IMG/VR virus record: IMGVR_UViG_3300001846_000239
Coordinates: 1 to 64,000 of that record
From: a virus
Strand: one strand, 5' to 3'
Length of the DNA: 64,000 nt
Of the stretch, positions 48,431-56,464 are shown piece by piece. Position 1 is the first letter of the stretch; every line of letters begins with the position of its first letter. Position numbers and translations under genes: made by a program. Under the pieces are notes generated by a model. That model was not told where the DNA came from. It saw nothing but the letters and a program-made list of their open reading frames with translations, and ran no database searches.

Positions 48431-49674
48431 TGAGATCATTTAAAAATTACGTACCGTTACAAGAAGCAGCAAAAAATACTCATATGACTCATATCGAGGA
48501 TTTGATTCTTGACGGTGGTGTTAAGGGGGCGCGCCAAGCTATCATCGCACTCAGGTCGTTGCGAGATATGTTACAAGGTAACGCAAAATCTGCAGTAGAC
48601 GTTACAGTCAAGTGGGACGGTGCCCCCGCCGTATTTGCGGGTGAAGATCCAGAAACTGGAGAATTCTTCGTTGCGAAAAAAGGAATCTTTGCAAAGAATC
48701 CTAAGATTTATAAATCCCATGCTGATATTGATGCAGATACAAGTGGCGATCTAGCTAAAAAATTAAAGCTTGCATTTGATAACCTAAAGGATTTAGGTAT
48801 TAAAGGAGTTATTCAAGGTGATTTTATGTTCGACTCCTCAGATTTAAAAAAGGAGAAGATAAATGGAGTTACTCATATTGTGTTTCATCCTAACACTATT
48901 GCCTATGCAATACCTGTTGACAGTCCTCTTGCTAAGGAGATTAGATCAGCTAAGGTCGGAATTGTTTGGCATACTACATACTCAGGAGCAACATTCGAAA
49001 CGATGAGAGCTGAGTTTGGAAGAGAAATCGTTCCAAAATTAAGAAAATCTAAAAGCGTATGGATGCAAGATGCAACATTACCCGATCTATCTGGTACTGC
49101 TACATTGACAAAAGCTGAAACTGACGAACTCAATAAGAACCTATCTAATGCTGGTAAAATGTTTAAGAAGATTGCAGCTAGCACATTGAAAGATATTGAA
49201 TCGAATAAAGAGCTCAATATGATTATTAATATATACAATAATCGTAAGGTAAGAGAAGGTCAAAGAATCACGGATACAAAGAAACATGCAACCGGCCTTA
49301 TTATGTTTGTGCAAGATCGTTATCAAAAAGAAATCGATAAAAGATCAAGTCAAGCTGGTAAAGATGTACAAATTGCAAAAAGAGACGAATTACTTAAGTT
49401 TTTTGATAAAAAGAATCTAAAAAACTTGCAAAATGTGTTCGATTTGCAAAATTTTGTTATTGATAGCAAATTAATTATTATAAATAAACTAAACAAACTG
49501 AACAAAATTGGGACGTTTGTCAAAACTAAGTCCGGATTTAAGGTAACCAACCCAGAGGGTTTTGTTGCCATAGATCGTATGGAAGGTGGAGCAGTTAAGC
49601 TTGTTGATAGATTAGAATTTTCTACTAACAACTTTAGCAAAGATATTATAAAAGGTTGGGACAATCCTAACTAA
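48430..49674 (+). CDS. RNA ligase-like nucleotidyltransferase with capsid-targeting leader
   Basis: 414 residues. Leader MRSFKNYVPLQEA with L-Q-E (Glu12). Motif I VKWDGAP has Lys61-W-D-G64, the K-x-D-G nucleotidyl-Lys site of ligases; GDFMF (130-134) resembles a motif III/IIIa block; EGFVAIDR (376-383) with VKLV at 389-392 mirrors RNA ligase 1 motif IV EGYVA and motif V (F)K-x-K. It is probably a covalent nucleotidyltransferase; substrate (RNA, tRNA or DNA ends) is unknown. It overlaps the previous gene by 1 nt. Confidence 0.6.
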   Translation: MRSFKNYVPLQEAAKNTHMTHIEDLILDGGVKGARQAIIALRSLRDMLQGNAKSAVDVTVKWDGAPAVFAGEDPETGEFFVAKKGIFAKNPKIYKSHADIDADTSGDLAKKLKLAFDNLKDLGIKGVIQGDFMFDSSDLKKEKINGVTHIVFHPNTIAYAIPVDSPLAKEIRSAKVGIVWHTTYSGATFETMRAEFGREIVPKLRKSKSVWMQDATLPDLSGTATLTKAETDELNKNLSNAGKMFKKIAASTLKDIESNKELNMIINIYNNRKVREGQRITDTKKHATGLIMFVQDRYQKEIDKRSSQAGKDVQIAKRDELLKFFDKKNLKNLQNVFDLQNFVIDSKLIIINKLNKLNKIGTFVKTKSGFKVTNPEGFVAIDRMEGGAVKLVDRLEFSTNNFSKDIIKGWDNPN

Positions 49675-49691
49675 TGGGAACCGAGGATCAG

Positions 49692-50075
49692 ATGAAATCT
49701 TTTAAAGAGCACAGCGCAGAACTATCTGAAGAAAGCGTAGACTTCTCTGAAGCTATGTCTTTGCAGCATAGAATGAAAATGAAAGCTGCATTCAGAAAAA
49801 ATAAAGCAAAGATTGCGCTAGGTAAAAAGAAAGCCGAACGTAAATTAGCGACTCCAGAAAAGCTTCAAAAACGAGCCGAGAGACACGCTCGTGATTTACT
49901 AGTTAAGAAAATCCTTAAGGATAAAGATAAGAGTGATCTATCTTATGCAGGCCGTGAAGGTATCGAAAAGAAATTAAAGAATAAAAAAGCAGCAATCAAA
50001 AAGATTGCTAGAAAACTATTACCTCAAATTAAGAAGGCTGATAGAGCTAAATTAAAACAAAAAGGTGGTGAATAA
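49692..50075 (+). CDS. Highly basic internal-protein candidate with capsid-targeting leader
   Basis: 127 residues from the ATG at 49692, with GAGGA 4 nt upstream; the in-frame ATG at 49674 gives an 18-nt longer, less leader-like start. Leader MKSFKEHSAELSEES contains L-S-E (Glu13). The mature part is Lys/Arg/Ala-rich and helical (ARDLLVKKILKDKDKSD, KKLKNKKAAIKKIARKLLPQ), fitting a DNA-bound internal head protein. Confidence 0.65.
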   Translation: MKSFKEHSAELSEESVDFSEAMSLQHRMKMKAAFRKNKAKIALGKKKAERKLATPEKLQKRAERHARDLLVKKILKDKDKSDLSYAGREGIEKKLKNKKAAIKKIARKLLPQIKKADRAKLKQKGGE

Positions 50076-50079
50076 TATT

Positions 50080-51393
50080 ATGGAATTTAAGAGTTTTAGT
50101 GACTATTTGACGGAACAAAAGGGTGAAATTACTTTTGTATTTGGCCGATTTAATCCACCTACGACAGGACATGAAAAGCTTTTCGAGAAACTAAAGAAAG
50201 TTTCTGGAGGGTCATATCGAATATACGCGTCAAAATCGCAAGATCCAAAAAAGAACCCACTACCATTTAAAGTAAAAATTAAGTTTATGCGCAAAATGTT
50301 TCCTAAGCATGCGCGAAACATTATGGCTGATGCAGATGTAAGAACTGTATTGGATATTGCAGTAAAGCTTTATGATCAAGGGTTTACTAAAGTCCAAATG
50401 GTTGCTGGTAGTGATAGAGTAAAAGAATTTGATACACTATTAAACAAATATAATGGTGTAAAAGCAAGACACGGTTTCTATAATTTTGAAGAAGGTGTTA
50501 AAGTTATTTCAGCTGGCGAAAGAGATCCAGACGCTGAAGGTGTTGCTGGTATGTCGGCCTCAAAATTGAGAGCCTTTGTTGCCGCAGGTGATCTACAAGG
50601 ATTTGCTGATAATTCATTAGAAATTCCAGGTGATGGAATACAAACCTTATACTATGCCTTAAGAAAAGGCATGGGCCTCAAAAAAGAATCAACGAGAAAG
50701 CACATAGAATTACAACCAGTTTCTGAACATAGAGAAAAGTTTGTAGAAGGTTCTCTATTTAAAGCCGGTGATGAAGTTGTGTTAAAAGAAACAAATCAAG
50801 TTGGTATTATCGAAAGATGCGGAACAAACTTTCTTGTAGTTGAGTTCGGTCAATGGAAAAAGAGAGTCTGGTTAGATCAAGTCGAACTTGTAGAAAAGTG
50901 CGGTAGTGATCATAAGAAGCCGGCTAAAGAAGATAAAGAACCACAAAAGCGCAAAGCTGCATATCATAAAGATTTAAGTAAATCTACTCAAGATAAGCGT
51001 CAAGCTCATTTCAATAAGCAAGCAAAAAAAGATGACGATGATCCTAGTGCGTATAAACCTGCACCAGGTGATGCTCAAGCAAAAACAAAGCCATCTAAAC
51101 ATACTAAAAAATATCAACAAATGTTTGGTGAAGAAACTCTTTCACTGGCTGACTTTTTACTTGATGAAGGCCAGGCTGATGCAGCATTAAAGAAAAAAGC
51201 TGAAAAGACTGGTATGCCATTAGGTATTCTAAGAAAGGTATTTGATAGAGGTGTTGCTGCATGGAGAACAGGTCATAGACCTGGAACAAATTCAATTCAA
51301 TGGGGATTAGCGAGAGTTAATTCTTTTGTTACTAAATCAAAAGGTACCTGGGGCGGGGCTGATAAAGACCTTGCTGCTAAAGTAAGGAGTTAA
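50080..51393 (+). CDS. NMN adenylyltransferase-like protein with capsid-targeting leader
   Basis: 437 residues from the ATG at 50080. Leader MEFKSFSDYLTEQ (L-T-E, Glu12). FGRFNPPTTGHEKL (T-x-G-H) and GMSASKLRAFV (S-x-S-x-x-R) are nucleotidyltransferase motifs, as in NadM-like enzymes. A KOW-like barrel follows (GDEVVLKETNQVGIIERCG). The C-terminal KKKAEKTGMPLGILRKVFDRGVAAWRTGHRPGT is a recurrent phage domain (DUF5824-like). Starts further upstream (50065) lack the leader pattern. Confidence 0.7.
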   Translation: MEFKSFSDYLTEQKGEITFVFGRFNPPTTGHEKLFEKLKKVSGGSYRIYASKSQDPKKNPLPFKVKIKFMRKMFPKHARNIMADADVRTVLDIAVKLYDQGFTKVQMVAGSDRVKEFDTLLNKYNGVKARHGFYNFEEGVKVISAGERDPDAEGVAGMSASKLRAFVAAGDLQGFADNSLEIPGDGIQTLYYALRKGMGLKKESTRKHIELQPVSEHREKFVEGSLFKAGDEVVLKETNQVGIIERCGTNFLVVEFGQWKKRVWLDQVELVEKCGSDHKKPAKEDKEPQKRKAAYHKDLSKSTQDKRQAHFNKQAKKDDDDPSAYKPAPGDAQAKTKPSKHTKKYQQMFGEETLSLADFLLDEGQADAALKKKAEKTGMPLGILRKVFDRGVAAWRTGHRPGTNSIQWGLARVNSFVTKSKGTWGGADKDLAAKVRS

Positions 51394-51394
51394 A

Positions 51395-52012
51395 ATGCAA
51401 AGGTTTAAAGATATTAAAGAATTAAAAGGTATAGTTGAAAATTACGACTATATCAACGAAATGACTGATACTCAACTTGACGAGTATGTTAGAGGTTTAA
51501 GCGAAGAACAGCTTGACGAATTAATCGGTAGGTTGGTAAAAGGCGTTGGTAGACTAGCGGCTAAAGGTGCTAAAGCTGGTGGTAGCCTAGCAGTTAAGGG
51601 AGCCAAGGCCGGAGCCAAAAGAATGTCTGCTGACGGTAGAGCCGCTGCTGCTGAAAAGAAAGCTGCTAAACTAGAAAAGAAAAGAAAAGCTTTAGAGCGA
51701 ATCCAAGCTGCGCGTGATAAAATCAGAGCAGAAAAAGAAGCTATTAAAAAGAAAAAAGATTCAATGCCACCAAATACTTTGGCTAAACTAAGAGCGAAAC
51801 TAAAGCAAAAAGTTTCTAAAGTAAATGATGCAGAAAATAAACTAAAAGAATATAAAGAAGAAGACGAGGAAGAAGTAGAAGAGTCTTCAGCTTCATGGGC
51901 TAAGTCTTTAGAGAAGATCGCTAAGCAGAGACAGCTAGATAAAATCTCTGATAAAGATAAAGAAACCTTAATGAAGATTGCTGCAATGATGGCTAAAGAA
52001 AAGAAGAAGTAA
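51395..52012 (+). CDS. Basic/helical internal-protein candidate with capsid-targeting leader
   Basis: 205 residues. The leader MQRFKDIKELKGIVEN offers I-K-E (Glu9) and I-V-E (Glu15). The middle is Gly/Ala/Lys-rich (LAAKGAKAGGSLAVKGAKAG), followed by a long Lys/Glu coiled coil and an acidic EEDEEEVEES stretch. The DEYVRGLSEEQLDELIG helices resemble those of scaffold-associated proteins. SD AAGGAG precedes the ATG. Confidence 0.6.
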   Translation: MQRFKDIKELKGIVENYDYINEMTDTQLDEYVRGLSEEQLDELIGRLVKGVGRLAAKGAKAGGSLAVKGAKAGAKRMSADGRAAAAEKKAAKLEKKRKALERIQAARDKIRAEKEAIKKKKDSMPPNTLAKLRAKLKQKVSKVNDAENKLKEYKEEDEEEVEESSASWAKSLEKIAKQRQLDKISDKDKETLMKIAAMMAKEKKK

Positions 52013-52013
52013 T

Positions 52014-52250
52014 ATGAAATCTTTTAAAGAACAAGCTAATTTAGATGAAGCTCCATTAGTCATGAAAGACTTAGATATGGTTAAGACTTTATTTCATAAA
52101 ATTGAATCAGACTTAGCAAAAAATGTAAGATCCAATAAAAGTGAAAAGAACTGGCCTATTCTAAAGCAATTAGCTAGTATTGCAGGTTATGGTATTACTA
52201 AAAAAGGCCAGACTTCAGGCAAGTCTTACAGATATGATTTAAAAAAATGA
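52014..52250 (+). CDS. Small internal-protein candidate with capsid-targeting leader (78 aa)
   Basis: 78 residues. Leader MKSFKEQANLDEAPL with L-D-E (Glu12). The remainder is basic with a helix (MVKTLFHKIESDLAKNVR) and a Gly/Lys tail (GITKKGQTSGKSYRYDLKK). It overlaps the next gene by 4 nt. Function unknown. Confidence 0.6.
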   Translation: MKSFKEQANLDEAPLVMKDLDMVKTLFHKIESDLAKNVRSNKSEKNWPILKQLASIAGYGITKKGQTSGKSYRYDLKK

Positions 52251-52765
52251 TTACGTTTAAAGACTACATTACTGAGCAAAAAAAGATTAAGTGGCTTAAA
52301 AAGCCCGATGGCTATATTGGTAATAATAAAAAAGTATTTAAACACGTTTCTTCAGATGGTAAGTTTGAGATTCGTTTATCTGGTATGGATAGTTCTCGTA
52401 AGAACAAAGATGGTAGTCAGAAAGTAATGCCTACATTGTTTGATATGAGTGGCCATACACCAAGGCATCCAGTTACAGCATATAAAAATGTAGCTGCAGC
52501 TAAGAAAGATGCTCAAATATGGGCAGATAGACATTGGACTATTACTGAAGGCGAAGGTAAATATAAAGGCGAAACATGGGAAGATGGTTATAAAAGGCGA
52601 GTTGTAAAAACAACCGATCCTGAGCATAAAGAAAAAGGATATAATTGGAGAATCAAAGGCAAAGAAAGACCTGAGATTTCAATTAAATTATATAAACAAA
52701 AACCAGATTTTGCTGAATTTAAAAAGCAAATGAAGCGAGTTGCGGGGCACGAATTCGGTGGATAG
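52247..52765 (+). CDS. Internal-protein candidate with capsid-targeting leader (172 aa)
   Basis: 172 residues. Leader MITFKDYITEQ with I-T-E (Glu10), nearly the T4 MKTYQEFIAEA form. The rest is basic, Lys/Trp/Gly-rich (YIGNNKKVFKHVSSDGKFEIRL, then TITEGEGKYKGETWEDGYKRR) without a recognised domain. It starts overlapping the previous stop (ATGA). Confidence 0.6.
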   Translation: MITFKDYITEQKKIKWLKKPDGYIGNNKKVFKHVSSDGKFEIRLSGMDSSRKNKDGSQKVMPTLFDMSGHTPRHPVTAYKNVAAAKKDAQIWADRHWTITEGEGKYKGETWEDGYKRRVVKTTDPEHKEKGYNWRIKGKERPEISIKLYKQKPDFAEFKKQMKRVAGHEFGG

Positions 52766-53426
52766 TTTTAAAGAACATTATGATATAATGGAAGGTGTTA
52801 ATGATCCTGCTATATTTAAAGCAATATTTTTAGCAGGTGGCCCAGGAAGCGGTAAATCGTTTGTTGTGGGTAAAACATCTTTGATGGCATTAGGATTTAA
52901 ATTAATTAATTCCGATGATGCCTTTGAAAAAGGTTTGAAAAAAGCTGGATTGACAATGAATCCAGAAGATATATTTTCAGTTCAAGGCCAGGAAGTAAGA
53001 GCTAAAGCGAAAGCGCTTACTGGTAAAAAAATGAATATGGCTTTGAGAGGAAGAAACGGCATTGTAATCGATGGTACTGGTAAAGACTATGCTAAGATTA
53101 AAAAGCAAGTTGATATGCTAAGAAATATCGGTTATGCTGTTCATATGATTTTTGTAAATACAGATTTAGAAACAGCTTTAGACAGAAATCAGTCTAGACC
53201 AAGAAGTCTACCTGATGCGGAAGTCGAAAAGATGTGGAAAAATGTACAAAAGAATATCGGTAAATTCCAAGGGCTATTTAGGAATAGACTGATTATTGTT
53301 GATAACTCTAAGGGAGCAGATATTGAAACTGCAACTTTAGAAGCTTATAAAGATATTATGGCATGGTCAAAAAGACCACCCGAAAACGCAATAGCAATTA
53401 AATGGATAAAGAGTCAAACAAAATGA
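52758..53426 (+). CDS. P-loop kinase with capsid-targeting leader (PNK/zeta-toxin-like)
   Basis: 222 residues from the GTG at 52758, which restores a leader VDSFKEHYDIMEG (I-M-E, Glu12). Walker A AGGPGSGKS at 26-34, INSDDAFE (acidic acceptor region), GIVIDGTGKDYAKIKKQVDML, and a lid-like NQSRPRSLP. It could phosphorylate polynucleotide ends, nucleosides or another small target; T4 Pnk and zeta toxins have similar folds. It overlaps the previous gene by 8 nt. Confidence 0.65.
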   Translation: MDSFKEHYDIMEGVNDPAIFKAIFLAGGPGSGKSFVVGKTSLMALGFKLINSDDAFEKGLKKAGLTMNPEDIFSVQGQEVRAKAKALTGKKMNMALRGRNGIVIDGTGKDYAKIKKQVDMLRNIGYAVHMIFVNTDLETALDRNQSRPRSLPDAEVEKMWKNVQKNIGKFQGLFRNRLIIVDNSKGADIETATLEAYKDIMAWSKRPPENAIAIKWIKSQTK

Positions 53427-53632
53427 AAAATTTTAAAACAATAAGAGAAGCCTTGAAGAATCCTTACAAAGGAAAACCAGAACGTGATCTAAAGCGCAAG
53501 CTCGATTCCTTTGAATCGCAACTTCAAGACTTAATTAAAAAGAGTCGAGGACGTCAGCGAAGAGAAATCGAAGGTGAAATCCGAGATATGGAAACAAAAG
53601 TGCAACAGGTTAGAGCTGCACTAAAGGATTAA
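53423..53632 (+). CDS. Small coiled-coil internal-protein candidate
   Basis: 69 residues from the ATG at 53423, which overlaps the kinase stop (ATGA). Leader MKNFKTIREAL with I-R-E (Glu9). The rest is a charged helix (LDSFESQLQDLIKKSRG, then REIEGEIRDMETKVQQVRAAL). Function unknown. Confidence 0.55.
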   Translation: MKNFKTIREALKNPYKGKPERDLKRKLDSFESQLQDLIKKSRGRQRREIEGEIRDMETKVQQVRAALKD

Positions 53633-53636
53633 TATA

Positions 53637-54005
53637 ATGCATTCTTTTTTAGAACATATAGAAGAGAGGTTTGGTCTATATGAAGGTGTTCATGTACCAT
53701 TGGAACAACCAATGATTGAAATCGAAGAGCAAGAGCTGAATAAGCCAAAACGCTCTAGCGGTAAAAAGAAGTATGTAGTATATGTTAAAAATCCTAAAAC
53801 AGGGAATATTAAGAAAATAGAATTTGGGGACGAAAAAGGTGGTCTTACTTCAAAAATTAACGATAGAGAAGCAGCTAGAAACTTCGCATCACGACATAAC
53901 TGCGATACGAAGACAGATAAATTATCTCCAGGATATTGGGCTTGCAGATTGCCTAAATATGCGAAAGACTTGGGACTTAAAGGCGGTGGAAACTATTTTT
54001 GGTAA
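53637..54005 (+). CDS. DUF5872-like protein with capsid-targeting leader
   Basis: 122 residues. Leader MHSFLEHIEERFGLYEG (I-E-E, Glu10; L-Y-E, Glu16). C-terminal KKYVVYVKNPKTGNIKKIEFGDEKG, then FASRHNCDTKTDKLSPGYWACRLPKYAK and a Gly/aromatic end follow the DUF5872 pattern seen in many giant viruses and phages. No catalytic role is known. It overlaps the next gene by 47 nt. Confidence 0.65.
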   Translation: MHSFLEHIEERFGLYEGVHVPLEQPMIEIEEQELNKPKRSSGKKKYVVYVKNPKTGNIKKIEFGDEKGGLTSKINDREAARNFASRHNCDTKTDKLSPGYWACRLPKYAKDLGLKGGGNYFW

Positions 54006-54276
54006 GCCATATTGGGAAAACGGAGAAATTCGTATCTTCGACCCTACGGTTGAGGATAGCGAATTTGTTTGGCATAGAGATGATGAAAACAGAGAAATAG
54101 AGATTTTAGAAGGCGAGGGTTGGCAATTCCAACTTCAAGGTTGTTTACCTTGGCTTTTAAAAAAGGGTATGGTATTTAGAATTACTAAATTAGAATATCA
54201 TCGATTAATAAAAGGCGTTACGCCACTAAAATGTAGGGTGTGTAGATATGACCACAGCAGCACAACAACGGGCTGA
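53959..54276 (+). CDS. Cupin-like small protein
   Basis: 105 residues from the ATG at 53959; upstream in-frame codons lie fully inside the previous gene and are unlike the family. SEFVWHRDDENREIEILEGEGWQFQLQGCLPWLLKKGMVFRITKLEYHRLIKG has the cupin-like order W-H-x-D...E-G-x-G-x-x-F-Q...L-x-x-G...Y-H-R-x-I-K-G that recurs in marine T4-like phages. It may bind a metal or small ligand. No leader is visible. Confidence 0.6.
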   Translation: MRKTWDLKAVETIFGKPYWENGEIRIFDPTVEDSEFVWHRDDENREIEILEGEGWQFQLQGCLPWLLKKGMVFRITKLEYHRLIKGVTPLKCRVCRYDHSSTTTG

Positions 54277-54547
54277 ACAAGCGGCAAGACTTGACAGAAT
54301 CGAAGAAAAAATCGATAAAATGTCAGACGTTATTATTTCTTTAGCAAGAGCTGAAGAAAGAATTGCTACTATGGCCGAATTTGGTAAACAACAAGGAGAG
54401 CAGATTCTAACTCTTATAAATAGAGTTGATAGGCTTGAAATATTGGTGAGGGAGAATGCCCAAACCGTAAACGTAATTAATAAATTATTCTGGATAGTAA
54501 TTGCTGGCGCCGCCACAGCTATCACAGGAATGCTTTTCATACAATAG
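54248..54547 (+). CDS. Coiled-coil protein with C-terminal membrane anchor (XhlA-like)
   Basis: 99 residues. A coiled coil (RLDRIEEKIDKMSDVIISLARAEERI, then LINRVDRLEILVRENAQTVNVI) ends in one hydrophobic helix (LFWIVIAGAATAITGMLFIQ). It looks like XhlA/hemolysin-type phage proteins that accompany holins. It overlaps the cupin-like gene by 29 nt. A lysis role is possible but not shown. Confidence 0.6.
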   Translation: MTTAAQQRAEQAARLDRIEEKIDKMSDVIISLARAEERIATMAEFGKQQGEQILTLINRVDRLEILVRENAQTVNVINKLFWIVIAGAATAITGMLFIQ

Positions 54548-54557
54548 GAGAACTAAT

Positions 54558-55268
54558 ATGAAACTTAAAGATGCAAAAACTTTGAGCATTGCTGAGGCCG
54601 TTAGCGATGTACTCGAAGGTAAAGTAAAAAAGGAAGAAGTAAAATATCCACACGATATGTTTCATCCAGAAACTGGTGAGAAAGAAGTAGCCAAAAACGA
54701 AGCAGAGCATAAAGCCCTTGCTAAGAAAGGTTACACTCACGAGAAACCAGAAGTTGACGAAGTAGCAGAGCCTAAAGCTAAAGGTGAAAAAGACTTTAAA
54801 GACGCTCATGTTGCAGCTGTGTCTGGTGAAAAAGAAGATGGTACAGTTGTTAAAGAAGCTGAAGAAAAAGAAGAAGAAGAAGAAGAAGAAGTTGAAGAAG
54901 CTAAATCTAAGTTTTCAAAGTCGCTTCTTAAGAAAGCAAGTGACATCGCTCTTTCAATGAGTGGTAACATGACTGGTGCTGTTAAGAAAATCGAAAAAAT
55001 TAAAAAAGGTTTGTCTGACGACCCAGAAGTTAAAGCTGCATTGCAACTAGCTAACGAAGAAGTAACTAAAGAAATTATGGATGAAGCTTATGCAATGAAT
55101 GAAGCCAAAGATAAAGTTGCAGAAGATAAAGAAAGATATCAAAAATTCTTCCAAAAAGCACTGAAAAAGTTTGGTGTTGATTCACCTGCTCAACTCAAAG
55201 GTGATAAAAAGAAAGAGTTTTTTGATTACGTAGATGCAAACTACGAGGCTGATGACGAAGAAGACTAA
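54558..55268 (+). CDS. Acidic/Lys-rich internal-protein candidate with leader (236 aa)
   Basis: 236 residues from the ATG at 54558 after TAGGAGAA. Leader-like MKLKDAKTLSIAEAV with I-A-E (Glu13, the same tripeptide as T4 IPIII). A very acidic central EEKEEEEEEEVEE run is followed by helices and a C-terminal KKFGVDSPAQLKGDKKKEFFDYVDANYE, a motif that recurs in large virion-associated proteins of marine myophages. Confidence 0.65.
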   Translation: MKLKDAKTLSIAEAVSDVLEGKVKKEEVKYPHDMFHPETGEKEVAKNEAEHKALAKKGYTHEKPEVDEVAEPKAKGEKDFKDAHVAAVSGEKEDGTVVKEAEEKEEEEEEEVEEAKSKFSKSLLKKASDIALSMSGNMTGAVKKIEKIKKGLSDDPEVKAALQLANEEVTKEIMDEAYAMNEAKDKVAEDKERYQKFFQKALKKFGVDSPAQLKGDKKKEFFDYVDANYEADDEED

Positions 55269-55290
55269 AATTATCTGATATAGATAATAT

Positions 55291-55662
55291 ATGATGAAAA
55301 TATTTGACGAGTTGACAAACAGGAACTTTGAGCTCTATGCGTCACAGCATTACAATAACCCGGAATGCTGTGACGTTGAAGAGTTCAAGGAAGATTTAAC
55401 CAGGTTTAAGTATCTAAAAAGATTACTTAGACGCTATGAGCAATCTGGTGATCTGCAAGAGCGATTAATACTAAATCACATTATTGTTATTTTTAATGTA
55501 TTTGGTATTAAAGCAGCAAATAGAATGATTTGGTTCAAAGTAGAACCTGAACATTATTCTACGCTAAAAACATTTTTAGTGTTCTTGCATTATATGCCAG
55601 AGGATTATAAAGTAGAAATCCCTCTAGATAAAAACGTTATTGAGAGGTTAAGGAAAATTTAA
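55291..55662 (+). CDS. Conserved hypothetical protein (123 aa)
   Basis: 123 residues, helical. FDELTNRNFELYASQHYNNPECCDVEEFKEDLTRFKYLKRLL, then QERLILNHIIVIFNVFGIKAANRMIWFKV is a well-conserved marine T4-like phage pattern of unknown function. No leader. It overlaps the next gene by 1 nt. Confidence 0.7.
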   Translation: MMKIFDELTNRNFELYASQHYNNPECCDVEEFKEDLTRFKYLKRLLRRYEQSGDLQERLILNHIIVIFNVFGIKAANRMIWFKVEPEHYSTLKTFLVFLHYMPEDYKVEIPLDKNVIERLRKI

Positions 55663-56255
55663 TGAGTATAGTATCAAGAACAGCTGATTTATTCTATGCG
55701 TTTAGATTCCTAAAGCTATTAGTAACGCCTTGGGAAAAAACTACTGCATTTGAATTAGGCATTATCGATAAAGATGGTAACACCTTAAAGAAAAGCAAAG
55801 ATAGAACTACTTCTCAAGAAAGGTCTGCATATACTGTTTTTCATAGATTAGTATTTAATCTGAAAAGACTATTGGGCAAAGTGCCAGGTGGTTCATCAAG
55901 ATTAGCTACTTATGCTTCGGCTTTGTTTTTAATTAAAGAACATGCTAATCTAACTGAAGATGAAATCAGAGATGTACTAAACAATATATTTGAAGATCTT
56001 GAAGAAACAATTGATCTATCAGAAAGTAGTGCATGGTTTGAAAAGAATAATAAACTTGCGCCAGGAACTTATAAGCTGGTTCAAGAAGTAGCATCACCAC
56101 AAACTGGTGAAGTTATTGCGCATATAAATACTAATGTTAAGGCATTAGATTTTGTAGAACCTCACGGTTCTATATTTGGTTTAAATGTATACCAAGTGGA
56201 ACATACATTAACAAAACAAAAAATACTTATTACGAGTATGGATATAAAAAGATGA
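55662..56255 (+). CDS. Conserved hypothetical protein (197 aa)
   Basis: 197 residues. TADLFYAFRFLKLLVTPWEKTTAFELGIIDKDG and VFHRLVFNLKRLLGKVPGG are conserved in marine T4-like phages; the C-terminal ~60 residues are beta-rich (GTYKLVQEV...GSIFGLNVYQVEH). Function unknown; probably virion-associated because it lies among internal-protein candidates (inference). It overlaps the neighbours by 1-4 nt. Confidence 0.7.
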   Translation: MSIVSRTADLFYAFRFLKLLVTPWEKTTAFELGIIDKDGNTLKKSKDRTTSQERSAYTVFHRLVFNLKRLLGKVPGGSSRLATYASALFLIKEHANLTEDEIRDVLNNIFEDLEETIDLSESSAWFEKNNKLAPGTYKLVQEVASPQTGEVIAHINTNVKALDFVEPHGSIFGLNVYQVEHTLTKQKILITSMDIKR

Positions 56256-56464
56256 AGACATTTAAAGACATGTGGGAAGACGCGGCAGCTACATCAGTAG
56301 CGTCAGGTGACATTGCTTTACCTGCCGATGCAGTTCATGATAAAAAGAAAAAGAAAAAAGATTTGTATGACGGGAGAACGAAAGCCGGTCGTGCGTTCAT
56401 AGAAAGGATATTGGCTAGAAGAAAAGCCGCTGAACAGAAAAGGATCGATAATGAAGAAGTTTAA
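56252..56464 (+). CDS. Small basic internal-protein candidate with leader-like start
   Basis: 70 residues. The start MKTFKDMWEDAAA matches the T4-type leader except that the site would be M-W-E (Glu9) instead of (L/I)-x-E. The second half is very basic (DKKKKKKDLYDGRTKAGRAF, then ILARRKAAEQKR). It overlaps the next gene by 14 nt. Confidence 0.55.
   Translation: MKTFKDMWEDAAATSVASGDIALPADAVHDKKKKKKDLYDGRTKAGRAFIERILARRKAAEQKRIDNEEV

Noticed and set aside
54409-54427. AACTCT-TATAAAT-AGAGTT inverted repeat with an embedded TATAAATA (54415-54422) in the 54248 gene
   Set aside because: It could be an internal late promoter for the 54558 gene, but it is coding and 130 nt away; not strong enough to list as a feature.
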